Of a stretch of 32,050 nt of DNA, positions 7,425 to 14,702 are shown piece after piece (position 1 is the stretch's first letter; every line of letters begins with the position of its first letter). Under the pieces are notes generated by a model. It worked only from the letters and a program-made list of their open reading frames with translations. It did not search any database and was not told where the DNA came from. The stretch comes from Syntrophales bacterium (GTDB taxonomy: Bacteria; Desulfobacterota; Syntrophia; Syntrophales; UBA2210). Both the position numbers and the translations under genes were made by a program. The DNA is taken from positions 1-32,050 of the forward strand of contig JALNXD010000032.1 in NCBI GenBank assembly GCA_023230565.1, in the 5' to 3' direction.

Positions 7425-8471
7425 TCATTTACTGCCGAAGGCCGGACATGAGCCGTGTGACAGCTCGGGTGGATATTCAAGCTGCAAATAATCATTAATC
7501 TCGGTATGCACATCAGCAACTGTTTTTTGGCGGAGCAGAGCGTCGGCAAAGCACTGCGCTTCGGCAATTTGGCAATCGCCGATGTGGCGTCTCATGGCTG
7601 GCATGAAACGAGGGTCGGCACTGAAATTTCTGAATCCTGTACCAAGAAGAAAACGCAGGTAATCCCTTTCGTGAACCTGTTCGCCACAGACTGAAATGAT
7701 CTTATTCCTGGATATGTAAGCTTCTGCAATCTTTTTCAATACCCTGAGTACTGAAGGGTGAAACGGTTGATAATATTCTTCGATCTGTTCGTTTCCTCTA
7801 TCGTTAATCAACATATATCGAACGAGATCACTTATTCCTATAAAGGCAAAATCGACCTCTTCAGCTATTTCGTCAACCAGTCCCGCAGTTGATGACAGCT
7901 CGATCATGGCGCCGGTAAGAGGATTCCGATTATGCGGAATATGCTGACCCGACAGTTCCGAAAGACATTCATTAACATGATGCCTTGCGCGTCTGAATTC
8001 ATTCACAGAAGATATCAGCGGAAATAGAATTGCGCACTTATCATGCCCCGCTGCAGCTCTCAATATTGCGCGAATCTGCTGATCAAAAATATTCTTTTCT
8101 TTCAGCGGGTATCTTGTCGACCGCAAACCGGGTTGCGACTTTGCTTCAACGTGATGGTCGGTAACAGGGAAAATTGTGTTACCTGCGAGATCGAAAGTGC
8201 GGATTACAACGGCACTCCCTCCGGCCTCGAAAAAAAGCCTTCTGTAAATCCGGAATTGTTCTTCTTCAGAGGGGAAAGTCGATTGAACCAAAAAGGGGAA
8301 TTCCCTCTGAGATAATCCTGTTCCATCTACTTTTAACTCCCTCTCGATACTGAGTTCCCCCAGAATATTTGTGTGTGCCATAAGATCTATTCCGGTTCCA
8401 TCGCTGGTTACCTCAGAAAGCTCACTTATATGGCAGAGCATGCTTAAATAGTGTTGTCCTGATTTTTCCAT
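7425..8471 (-). CDS. PTS enzyme I C-terminal-domain-like protein, degenerate
   Basis: A 348-residue protein matching only the PEP-binding TIM-barrel half of PTS enzyme I and related PEP-utilising enzymes. Aligned motifs: PSEEEQFRIYRRLF (67-80), VVIRTFDLAG (88-97), QQIRAILRAAAG (131-142), ILFPLISSVNE (148-158), GAMIELSSTAG (187-197), FIGISDLVRYML (210-221), DRGN (224-227) and VCGEQV (261-266). The N-terminal HPr-binding and phospho-His domain is absent. Arg91, Glu158, Asp215 and the active-site Cys262 remain, but the PEP-side Arg of GLLRTE is Gln (GLSQRE), the Asn of the TND motif is Ser, and the ENP motif is lost (KSQP). It is therefore probably not a normal phosphotransferase; a sensor or pseudoenzyme role is inference. 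A GAAGG site supports the start. The HExxH gene follows. Confidence 0.8.
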   Translation of the reverse strand: MEKSGQHYLSMLCHISELSEVTSDGTGIDLMAHTNILGELSIERELKVDGTGLSQREFPFLVQSTFPSEEEQFRIYRRLFFEAGGSAVVIRTFDLAGNTIFPVTDHHVEAKSQPGLRSTRYPLKEKNIFDQQIRAILRAAAGHDKCAILFPLISSVNEFRRARHHVNECLSELSGQHIPHNRNPLTGAMIELSSTAGLVDEIAEEVDFAFIGISDLVRYMLINDRGNEQIEEYYQPFHPSVLRVLKKIAEAYISRNKIISVCGEQVHERDYLRFLLGTGFRNFSADPRFMPAMRRHIGDCQIAEAQCFADALLRQKTVADVHTEINDYLQLEYPPELSHGSCPAFGSK

Positions 8472-8596
8472 TTTGCGCCTTCAAACAATATGCATAACTG
8501 GCCAATGTGTATAATCCCACAAATCACATAGAACCTACAGAAGAATATTATTCCCTGAAAATATTGAATATTTTTTCATTTCAGGACGAAGGGGGA

Positions 8597-8806
8597 TTAT
8601 TCTTTTTTACAAATACCCTCTTTTATTACTGGTTTTAAGCTGTATTTATACAGTAATAATTCAGTATTGTCTTTCGATTCATTTCTGCTACATGTATATG
8701 TAACTCTTTCACTTCGATGAGGGTGCCCGGAGTTCAATATTAAACAAACCGCATCCCATGCCACTCCTTCTGCTCCGGGCGCCCATTCGAAATGGTCTTT
8801 TTTCAA
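8597..8806 (-). CDS. Small protein of unknown function, overlapping the MFS gene end
   Basis: A 69-residue frame that begins with TTG overlapping the TGA stop of the transporter gene (TTGA), the classic layout for translational coupling. It contains no upstream ATG. The sequence starts MKKDHFEWAPGAEGVAWDAV and continues ILNSGHPHRSERVTYTC, with three cysteines and two His-rich turns and a lysine-rich end; the composition is protein-like and has no membrane segment. I do not recognise the family. The start codon is unusual and the ribosome site weak, so expression would depend on coupling. It could also be chance reading of the transporter's 3' untranslated region. Confidence 0.5.
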   Translation of the reverse strand: MKKDHFEWAPGAEGVAWDAVCLILNSGHPHRSERVTYTCSRNESKDNTELLLYKYSLKPVIKEGICKKE

Positions 8807-10206
8807 TCTGCTTGCTCGTGCGTTTTTACTTTTCCCCGGGCAACTGAGGCAAATATTCCTGCGAATGACAAACCCGCAAAAATAAGAAAGGCTATTTGCA
8901 TTGTTGTAAGGAAATTTGCATAATAAAAAGGAGTAATATCAACTCGCCCTATGTATATGGTAAACAGTACGGTCACAATCGCCATACTTCCCATCATTCC
9001 CAACAGACGCATGGTACCCGCCGTGCCGGATGCCAACCCGTAATACTTTTTATCGACCGATCCCATAATGGCATTAGTGTTGGGAGATGAAAAAAGGGCA
9101 AAACCCAAACCGCTGATAACAAGTGAGACAATCATGTAAAAGAGAGTCGAGTCCCAGTCAAGATTTGCAAACAATAGTAAACATATGAAGGTAACTCCCA
9201 TCCCGGTTGAAGCAATTATTCGTGAATCGAAACGATCTGAAAGCCGTCCGGCAAAAGGAGATAAAAGTGCCATTACCAGGGGCTGACTGATCAGAATTAT
9301 ACCTGCACTTTGTGGATCGAGCCCCTTGAGATATTGAAGATAGAGACTGAGGAGAAATGTCATTGCAAATGTAGCACTGTAGTGGATGAAAGCAGCAAGA
9401 CTCGAAAAAACGAAAACCCGGTTTTCCTGAAAAAGAGTTATTTTAAAAAGCGGATGAACCGCTTTTTTAATCCAGAGAATGAAAGCACTTAATCCGGCAA
9501 CGCCGGCAATTATAAAAAATATTGCCTCCTCCGAAGGTATACTCGATAACCCGTACATGAGACATCCCAATGATACACTATAGAAAGCTGCACCGAACCA
9601 ATCATATTTTTCCCCTTTTGCTTCTGCCCATTCACTTTTTAATTTAAGCAGCAGCAAAATAATCAGTACACCAATGGGAACATTGATGAGAAAAACACTC
9701 CGCCATCCGAAGTACTGTGTCAGCAGTCCTCCTCCGAAGGGTCCCATGGAAAGACCGATATATACTGCAGCAACATTTATTCCCAAAACACGTCCCCTCT
9801 TTTCAGGAGGAAATACGGAAATCAGCATCGCGATACCTGTTGCAAAGATCATAGAGGCGCCAATACCTTGCAGGCTTCTTGCCGCAATTAACGTGTATGC
9901 CGAATTGCAAAGAGCGGAGAGAAAGGAAGAAACAGTAAAAATTGATGTTCCTGTTATCAGGATCTTCTTTCTTCCGTAAATGTCGGCTAACCTTCCAAAA
10001 GGAATTAAGGTTACCGATGACGTAAGTAAGTACGCTGTTGCCACCCAACTAAGCTGAACGGCATTGATTATGAGCTCATTTTGAATGGAAGGAAGAGCGA
10101 TATTTATTGATGATCCCATAAATGGAGTCATAAAAGAACTTAGTGTCGCAATAATCAGGGCATAGTTTCTTGTATTCTTATTTTTATTCATTGTTCCCTT
10201 CATCAT
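8803..10206 (-). CDS. MFS transporter, DHA2 (EmrB/QacA)-type drug efflux family
   Basis: A 467-residue protein with about 14 hydrophobic segments. The signature loop GRLADIYGRKK (71-81) is MFS motif A, and LSWVATAYLL (52-61) is typical of the DHA2 group. Helix 5 carries the glycine- and proline-rich antiporter-type motif (IGLSMGPFGGGLLTQ). The Asp of the usual first-helix DxTIVNVALP motif is replaced (GSSINIALP), which may change proton coupling. Substrates in this family are drugs, bile salts or metabolites; none can be named here. Starts at 10206, 10203 and 10191 are all possible; none has a fully convincing ribosome site. A small ORF overlaps the stop codon. It diverges from the selenoprotein gene. 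Confidence 0.88.
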   Translation of the reverse strand: MMKGTMNKNKNTRNYALIIATLSSFMTPFMGSSINIALPSIQNELIINAVQLSWVATAYLLTSSVTLIPFGRLADIYGRKKILITGTSIFTVSSFLSALCNSAYTLIAARSLQGIGASMIFATGIAMLISVFPPEKRGRVLGINVAAVYIGLSMGPFGGGLLTQYFGWRSVFLINVPIGVLIILLLLKLKSEWAEAKGEKYDWFGAAFYSVSLGCLMYGLSSIPSEEAIFFIIAGVAGLSAFILWIKKAVHPLFKITLFQENRVFVFSSLAAFIHYSATFAMTFLLSLYLQYLKGLDPQSAGIILISQPLVMALLSPFAGRLSDRFDSRIIASTGMGVTFICLLLFANLDWDSTLFYMIVSLVISGLGFALFSSPNTNAIMGSVDKKYYGLASGTAGTMRLLGMMGSMAIVTVLFTIYIGRVDITPFYYANFLTTMQIAFLIFAGLSFAGIFASVARGKVKTHEQAD

Positions 10207-10301
10207 TTATCTCGAAATGCAATTGTATATATCATTTAAAGGCAAAAAGTACTAACTTGATATTTGAAATAACCCTTAAAGCGTGACCTTTAAATTAAAA
10301 T

Positions 10302-10329
10302 TTGACTTCTTGCCTGTCATAACTAATAT
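10302..10329 (+). promoter_or_regulatory. Sigma70-type promoter of the HesB-like gene
   Basis: TTGACT (10302-10307), a 16-base spacer and TAATAT (10324-10329) match a housekeeping promoter closely. Transcription would begin near 10336, about 30 bases before the ATG at 10368, leaving room for the AAAGGGGA ribosome site at 10354-10361. Confidence 0.7.
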
Positions 10330-10367
10330 AGTTAAGGCACTATCCAAAATATGAAAGGGGATCATCA

Positions 10368-10679
10368 ATGCTTAATGTAACTGACAAGGCTCTGACTGAA
10401 TTAACTGAGTATTTCAAAAATAAGGAGGGATCGCATAGCATCAGGATTTACCTGAATTCCGTAGGGTGAGGAGGCCCATCGCTGGCATTGGCTCTGGATG
10501 AGGCAAACGAAAATGATACGGTCATCAATAATGAAGGAATAACCATTGTAATCGACAAATCGCTTCTGGAAAGTGTAAGTCCGGTAACGCTCGATTATAT
10601 TGAAACACCGAGGGGTTCCGGGTATTCGATTTCTTCAAGTTTGGAATCAAAAGGATGCGGCGGATCCTGCAGCTGTTAG
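10368..10679 (+). CDS. HesB/IscA-like selenoprotein (Sec at residue 34, UGA at 10467-10469)
   Basis: Reading from the ATG at 10368 (AAAGGGGA six bases upstream) gives 33 residues ending LNSVG, then an in-frame TGA, then GGPSLALALDEANEND in the same frame through to TAG at 10677. Together they form a 103-residue HesB/IscA-like protein in which UGA stands exactly where cysteine occurs in relatives (GGCSGPSLGLALDE type). Reading UGA as selenocysteine is therefore the best call. A hand-folded hairpin directly after it (10471-10494: GAG/CTC, CC/GG and AU/AU pairs, apical loop CGCTGGC) fits a bacterial SECIS. The protein ends in GCGGSCSC, a Cys-rich tail. HesB-like selenoproteins are known in selenium-using anaerobes; their role, perhaps redox or Fe-S handling, is unsettled. 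The gene has its own promoter and terminator. Confidence 0.88.
10471..10494 (+). promoter_or_regulatory. Candidate bacterial SECIS element
   Basis: Immediately 3' of the UGA, 10471-10473 pairs with 10492-10494, 10475-10476 with 10490-10491 and 10478-10479 with 10487-10488, with one bulged G and one mismatch. The seven-base apical loop holds UGG 14-16 bases from the UGA, near the position used by SelB-binding loops. Folded by hand, not by a program. Confidence 0.6.
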
Positions 10680-10689
10680 ACTAACCAAT

Positions 10690-10737
10690 CGGGACGGCGG
10701 ATGCGTGATTATGCAAATTTCGCTGTCCCGTCTTTTT
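10690..10737 (+). terminator. Intrinsic terminator of the HesB-like gene
   Basis: CGGGACGGCG (10690-10699) pairs with CGCTGTCCCG (10721-10730) over ten pairs including one G-T wobble. The run TCTTTTT follows at 10731-10737. It lies ten bases after the stop codon, so the selenoprotein message is monocistronic. Confidence 0.85.
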
Positions 10738-10798
10738 ACATTGTATTTACTAAATAAAAAGCCGCCTGTGTACGATACAGGCAGAATTTATCAATTAC

Positions 10799-11590
10799 AT
10801 GGAACAAAATGATTATTATCAGATTCTTGAAGTGTCGGAAAATGCAACGGACGAGCAAATTAAACTCGCCTATAGAAAACTTGCTCTGCAATATCACCCG
10901 GATAGAAACAACGGCTCACAAGCTGCATCCGATAAAATGAAAGCAATAAATGAAGCGTATGCCGTGCTGTCCGATGCAGAAAAAAGGCAAAATTACGATC
11001 TCATGAGAAGGCGCTTCGGTCCGTCAGCCTATAACCGCTTCAGGCAGTCCTATTCTGAACAAGACATATTTGGCGGCTCTGATATATTCGATATTTTTGA
11101 TGAAGTGACAAAAGCCTTCGGATTGAGGGGATTCGAAGAGTCGTTCAAAGAGAATATGAGATATCGAACTTTTGAATTCGGAAATAGCCGATTCTCCGGC
11201 AGAGGATATGTCTTCGTAGGGAGAATGAATGGTAAGCGGCGATCCGATATTCCTCCTCTGAAAGGCCTGGGAAAGATCGGAAGAACCGTTTTCGAGAAAA
11301 TGTCGGGAATTAATTTGCCTTACAACGGAAAAGATATTGTTGATGAAATTTATATTACTCACGAGGAAGCAAAAGAAGGATCCGCGCTTGAATACAAAGT
11401 AAAAAAACGGGACAAGAAAGTAGTAATAAAAATTCCGCGAGGTATAAAAAATGGGCAGCAGATACGCCTTGCCGGAATGGGTGAAGAAGGAAAAGCCGGC
11501 GGAATGCCAGGTGATCTTTACCTGAAAATTCAAATCAGCAAACCTTTTATGGCACATATAAAGCGGTTTGTTTCAGGTTTGATCAAGTAG
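10799..11590 (+). CDS. Shortened DnaJ-family co-chaperone
   Basis: A 263-residue protein. The J domain (about 5-70) has the HPD motif at 33-35 (QYHPDRN) and the usual EAYAVLSDAEKRQNYD ending. A Gly/Phe-containing linker (FGGSDIFDIFDE and following) leads to a single DnaJ C-terminal beta domain (about 188-252, with VVIKIPRGIKNGQQIRLAGMG). The CxxCxGxG zinc finger and the second C-terminal domain with the dimerisation helix are missing, so it is shorter than DnaJ or CbpA. It should stimulate an Hsp70 ATPase through HPD; substrate binding may be altered. A GCCTGT/ACAGGC hairpin (10764-10782) sits 17 bases before the ATG, and no strong ribosome site is visible, so the hairpin could affect translation. 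Confidence 0.87.
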   Translation: MEQNDYYQILEVSENATDEQIKLAYRKLALQYHPDRNNGSQAASDKMKAINEAYAVLSDAEKRQNYDLMRRRFGPSAYNRFRQSYSEQDIFGGSDIFDIFDEVTKAFGLRGFEESFKENMRYRTFEFGNSRFSGRGYVFVGRMNGKRRSDIPPLKGLGKIGRTVFEKMSGINLPYNGKDIVDEIYITHEEAKEGSALEYKVKKRDKKVVIKIPRGIKNGQQIRLAGMGEEGKAGGMPGDLYLKIQISKPFMAHIKRFVSGLIK

Positions 11591-11640
11591 CAGTATTTTT
11601 ACACTATTTTTTACATGCAGGAAAACGCGATTTCCCTAAT

Positions 11641-11681
11641 CGACAGGCGAACGAGCGGTAAAACAGCTTGTTCACCTGTCG
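11641..11681. terminator. Long hairpin between convergent dnaJ-like and csp genes
   Basis: Two 16-base arms (11641-11656 and 11666-11681) match at all but two positions, one of which becomes a G-U wobble in each RNA strand, around a nine-base loop. It lies between the dnaJ-like stop (11590) and the csp stop (11692). No uridine tract follows on either strand, so it may block read-through or protect 3' ends in both directions. Confidence 0.55.
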
Positions 11682-11691
11682 ATTTGAAAGT

Positions 11692-11892
11692 TCAGATAAC
11701 CTTTACGTTTGCTGCTGCAGGACCCTTGGGACCTTGCTCGATATCAAAACTTACCCGCTGGTTTTCTGACAAAGTTTTGAATCCCTGGCTTTGGATAGCA
11801 CTGTAATGAACAAATACATCGCCGCCTTCATCTTTTTGAATGAAACCGAAGCCTTTCTTTTCATTGAACCATTTGACGGTTCCTTCCGCCAT
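11692..11892 (-). CDS. csp: Cold-shock domain protein (CspA family)
   Basis: A 66-residue single cold-shock domain. The RNP1 motif KGFGFIQ and RNP2 motif DVFVHYSAI are intact, with WFNEKKG at the start and GPKGPAAANV near the end. These proteins bind single-stranded RNA and DNA and melt mRNA structure. The start at 11892 (MAEGTVKWF) is set by AAGGAGGG eight bases upstream and by family length; a frame extension to 11973 would run into the leader terminator. The gene is preceded by a strong sigma70-type promoter and an intrinsic terminator (see 11951-12065), which suggests attenuation, or a separate small RNA. Confidence 0.95.
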   Translation of the reverse strand: MAEGTVKWFNEKKGFGFIQKDEGGDVFVHYSAIQSQGFKTLSENQRVSFDIEQGPKGPAAANVKVI

Positions 11893-11950
11893 CTCCGCAC
11901 CCTCCTTTCCCTTATAATTTTGTAAAGCCGGATTGCCACTTTGACAGAAA

Positions 11951-11989
11951 GAAAAAAAACCACCATGACTCATAAGAGTAAGGTGGTTT
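11951..11989 (-). terminator. Intrinsic terminator upstream of csp
   Basis: On the minus strand AACCACC pairs with GGTGGTT around an inner ACTC/GAGT stem, followed by a run of eight T. It is the strongest terminator shape in this region. It ends about 60 bases before the csp start codon. Confidence 0.85.
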
Positions 11990-12065
11990 GCTTCTTGACT
12001 TCAAAATGTAGATACCCAACTTTCTTTCTCAGCTTCCTCTGGAATCCCAGGAAGGTCTTAAATTA
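11951..12065 (-). ncRNA. Putative csp leader RNA/attenuator or independent small RNA
   Basis: A promoter (12072-12100) would start RNA near 12065. The RNA of about 115 bases contains a hairpin CTTCCTGG-GATT-CCAGAGGAAG (12033-12054 on the plus strand) and ends at the intrinsic terminator at 11951-11989. No ORF with a ribosome site is seen inside. It matches no RNA family I can recognise, and it does not resemble the enterobacterial cspA thermosensor in any way I can judge. Confidence 0.5.
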
Positions 12066-12071
12066 CAAGCG

Positions 12072-12100
12072 ATGTTAAAATATCTGTTTTCTGAAGTCAA
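12072..12100 (-). promoter_or_regulatory. Sigma70-type promoter for the csp leader
   Basis: On the minus strand TTGACT (plus 12095-12100), an exact 17-base spacer and TAACAT (plus 12072-12077) make a near-consensus promoter, inside an AT-rich stretch that provides an UP-like upstream region. Confidence 0.7.
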
Positions 12101-12137
12101 CATTTTTTCAATTGTAAATTTAATTTTTTTACATTTT

Positions 12138-12557
12138 TCATTCAACAGACAAAGAATCCCTGGCAGGTTTGATATCCAGAATTGGAGTTCCATCTATCAT
12201 ATCCAGGTTTGTGACATAAATAATATTACCTTCAACCGCAGTAACCGTCAAAACTGAAACTCCAAGAGGGTTCGGCCGCACAGGTGAACGCGTACTGAAT
12301 ACACCTTTTTTCGATCTTTTGGTATCTCCACGCGGATATTGTGTCAAATAACCTGGACTAAATTGCACACTTTTATGAAAATAGAAAATAACTTCTATAC
12401 GCTGGTTCGGTACTATATCCTTCATACCCAGAGAAAAAGCGGATTCAAGGATAAGTTTGCCTTCCACCTCGGACTCGGTCCAGAATTTAGGAACTTGCTT
12501 TGCTTCAGTGTGTACAAAACCGATTGGAGATACTTCGATATCTGTCTTTTTCATCAT
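12138..12557 (-). CDS. tsaA: TsaA/TrmO-family tRNA methyltransferase homologue
   Basis: A 139-residue protein, the compact form of the UPF0066/TsaA domain. Signature pieces are SPIGFVHTE (10-18), PRGD (75-78), GVFSTRSPVRPNPLGVS (85-101) and LDMIDGTPILDIKP (118-131). In E. coli TrmO this fold uses S-adenosylmethionine to methylate N6 of threonylcarbamoyl-adenosine 37 in a threonine tRNA; the E. coli protein has an extra C-terminal domain not present here. The substrate of short homologues is less certain. Two adjacent ATGs (12557 and 12554) are possible starts, both with a poor ribosome site. The csp promoter lies just downstream, so the two are separate units. Confidence 0.9.
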   Translation of the reverse strand: MMKKTDIEVSPIGFVHTEAKQVPKFWTESEVEGKLILESAFSLGMKDIVPNQRIEVIFYFHKSVQFSPGYLTQYPRGDTKRSKKGVFSTRSPVRPNPLGVSVLTVTAVEGNIIYVTNLDMIDGTPILDIKPARDSLSVE

Positions 12558-12911
12558 AACAAAAATATTTAATTACCCACGTTGCTTATTTATTCTCCGA
12601 TTCAGGGCTTGTGTTTCGGACGCGGATGTGCTTTGGCGTTCGTCGATGAATCAATGTCATTCATTATTCATTTCAATTATAATGAAGGCGTGAATAAGGA
12701 GCTTCAGATATTCCGGTCAATAACAAATCCAGAACGCTGCCTTTTTTTCTTCCAAGCCGGTTAATTTTTAGAAGTATAAATTTTGAGCTCAAGGATTACA
12801 AGAAATTATTTGACCATATAGGACAATACCGCCATATTCAGCAGGCACAATAAAATCAAGTTCTGGAAATTGCCGTAAAGCTTTGGTAGTAAAGACCAAA
12901 AGGAACTGTAA
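12558..12911. other. Intergenic region, no gene recognised
   Basis: This 354-base gap lies between the divergent tsaA and HD-domain genes. It contains no convincing RNA structure. A minus-strand frame around 12789-12900 ends in protein-like text (PELDFIVPAEYGGIVLYGQI) without a plausible start, which could be a remnant of a lost gene. An AAAGGAA ribosome site for the HD gene is at the right edge. Confidence 0.4.
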
Positions 12912-13505
12912 ATGCGAATTCCGACAAAAGAAACATGCTTTAAAATAATGCGCCAAATGAATATGCCTGATCATATTGTCGCTCATTGCTTACAAGTAAG
13001 CAGAGTAGCAGCTGTTATCACCGATCTTCTCGCACAACAGCGGATATATCTCAACAGGGACCTCATTTTGGCCTCCGCAATGCTCCACGACATCACAAAA
13101 TCGAGAAGCCTTATGACAGGAGAGAATCATGCGTCAACCGGCGCAGAATTAATGGCAGAACTCGGCTATCCTGAAATTGGAAAAATAATATTACAACACG
13201 TGCAGCTTCAGAATTATTCAGATAATGTGGCGCCGCAGGAAGAAGAAATTGTAAATTATTCTGATAAGCGCGTAATTCACGATTCCATTGCTTCTTTGGA
13301 GGAACGATGTAATTATATTTTAGAGAGATACGGGACAGTTCCAATCCGGAGAAAACTGATCAATCAAATGTTCAGTGAAGCAAGGGTTCTCGAAAAACGC
13401 CTCTTCCGGCTCCTTCCCATAGCAGCGGAAGAATTGGCACTGCTCATAGTGCCTCCCGATTGCAATGCTGAGCTTGAGGCATATAGAAAAACGGCAAATT
13501 CATGA
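12912..13505 (+). CDS. HD-domain (HDIG-type) phosphohydrolase
   Basis: A 197-residue protein. The HD metal ligands are visible in order: His25 in HIVAHCLQVS, the His59-Asp60 pair in AMLHDITKS, His73 in GENHASTG, His96 in ILQHVQLQ, and Asp118 in NYSDKRV. The pattern HCxxV...LHDITKS...NHxxxGA is that of the HDIG/HDIA tRNA-CCA-adjacent and YqeK-like hydrolases, which cleave phosphate bonds of nucleotides or RNA. The last 70 residues are helical. Substrate unknown. AAAGGAA six bases before the ATG supports the start. The exchanger gene follows after 127 bases on the same strand and may share the transcript. Confidence 0.88.
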   Translation: MRIPTKETCFKIMRQMNMPDHIVAHCLQVSRVAAVITDLLAQQRIYLNRDLILASAMLHDITKSRSLMTGENHASTGAELMAELGYPEIGKIILQHVQLQNYSDNVAPQEEEIVNYSDKRVIHDSIASLEERCNYILERYGTVPIRRKLINQMFSEARVLEKRLFRLLPIAAEELALLIVPPDCNAELEAYRKTANS

Positions 13506-13632
13506 AAGTCCAGGTTTTGTATGAGCTTTACACTATTATTACTACCGATTACATTGAACAGAGGTATCCACTTGCGGCATACTCTGCCGTATTTTCTGTC
13601 AATGCAACCCAAGGGAGAAACATTACGCTATA

Positions 13633-14670
13633 ATGAAATATCTTTCCTTATTATTTGATGAAGCTCATCTTGCCGAAATTGTTGCTACTTCATCTTTTCC
13701 ATTCCTCATTATTTTAATTTTGTTCTGTATTTTCATTCTTTCGAAAGGCGCGGATTGGATGATTGATGGCGCCGTGGCGATGGCATTCAAAACCGGCGTT
13801 TCTCAAATTGCAATCGGTGCAACTATTATTTCGCTGGGTACAACAACCCCTGAGGCTTTTGTGTCAGTATTCGCAGCCTGGATGGGAAACCCAGATCTCG
13901 CGTTGGGAAATGGCGTCGGTTCTATAATCGTTGATACAGGTCTTATTTTCGGCCTCACCTGCCTGATTGCTGCAACGCCAGCGAATAAATTTATTCTGAA
14001 TCGCACAGGATGGGTGCAGGTAGGTTCTGCAACGTTGCTCGTTTCGATTTCTTTGATATCCTTCATAAGTACTTCCGGGCAGCCAGTATTATCTCGCTGG
14101 GTAGGGGTAAGTTTTCTTCTCCTTCTCGTGATGTATATTCTTGCCACCATTCGATGGTCGAAAGAAGCAGCAGCATTGGACTCCAATCAGAATGCCGGTA
14201 TGAGTTACTCCGCATGCCCTCTGTGGAAATGCTGGTTGCAGATTTTTATCGGCCTTGCACTTGTTATAACAGGCGCCCGTATTCTTATTCCCAGTGCATC
14301 TGAACTGGCTATGCGTTTAGGCGTTCCCAATGACGTAATCGCCGCTACAATGGTAGCTTTAGGCACCTCACTACCTGAATTAATAACCGCAATATCGGCA
14401 GTACGCAAAGGACACCCGGAAATCACCGTAGGGAATATAGTAGGTGCCGACGTGTTAAACTGCCTCTTTGTGATCGGAGCTTCTGCATCCGTGAGCCCTC
14501 TCGTTATTCCTGCAAATTTTTTTATTTTTCATTTTCCGGTTATGCTTTTAATCCTGTATTCATTTCGTTTCTTTATATTTCTGAACAAAGATGGAATTTT
14601 CAGACGATGGCAGGGGGGCTGGCTGGTTATGATATATTTTTTCTATATAATTTTTCAGTATGCAAGGTAA
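13633..14670 (+). CDS. Na+/Ca2+ exchanger family (CaCA, YrbG-like) membrane protein
   Basis: A 345-residue inner-membrane protein with two inverted alpha repeats. The alpha-1 repeat (about 61-101) reads GATIISLGTTTPEAF and LGNGVGSIIVD; the alpha-2 repeat (about 235-275) reads ATMVALGTSLPELITA and VGNIVGADVLN. The acidic residue in each (TPE, LPE) is the cation ligand of this superfamily. Alpha-1 has SIIVD where many relatives have SNIxN, a moderate change near the ion site. The predicted role is exchange of calcium or a similar cation against sodium or protons. It converges with nnr, with a short palindrome between them. Confidence 0.92.
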   Translation: MKYLSLLFDEAHLAEIVATSSFPFLIILILFCIFILSKGADWMIDGAVAMAFKTGVSQIAIGATIISLGTTTPEAFVSVFAAWMGNPDLALGNGVGSIIVDTGLIFGLTCLIAATPANKFILNRTGWVQVGSATLLVSISLISFISTSGQPVLSRWVGVSFLLLLVMYILATIRWSKEAAALDSNQNAGMSYSACPLWKCWLQIFIGLALVITGARILIPSASELAMRLGVPNDVIAATMVALGTSLPELITAISAVRKGHPEITVGNIVGADVLNCLFVIGASASVSPLVIPANFFIFHFPVMLLILYSFRFFIFLNKDGIFRRWQGGWLVMIYFFYIIFQYAR

Positions 14671-14702
14671 GCAGAGTATCGCTCCTTATATGAGAGTTCT
14701 TC

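Noticed and set aside
10488..10679. A 63-residue ORF starting at an internal ATG
   Set aside because: It is the part of the HesB-like gene after the selenocysteine codon; homology, promoter and ribosome site place the true start at 10368.
11024..11557. 177-residue minus-strand ORF
   Set aside because: It lies opposite the dnaJ-like gene, whose J domain and C-terminal domain are clear, so it is an antisense shadow.
12789..12986. Minus-strand frame ending in protein-like text upstream of the HD gene
   Set aside because: It overlaps the HD gene start, has no ribosome site and matches no family I know; a decayed gene end is possible but cannot be supported.
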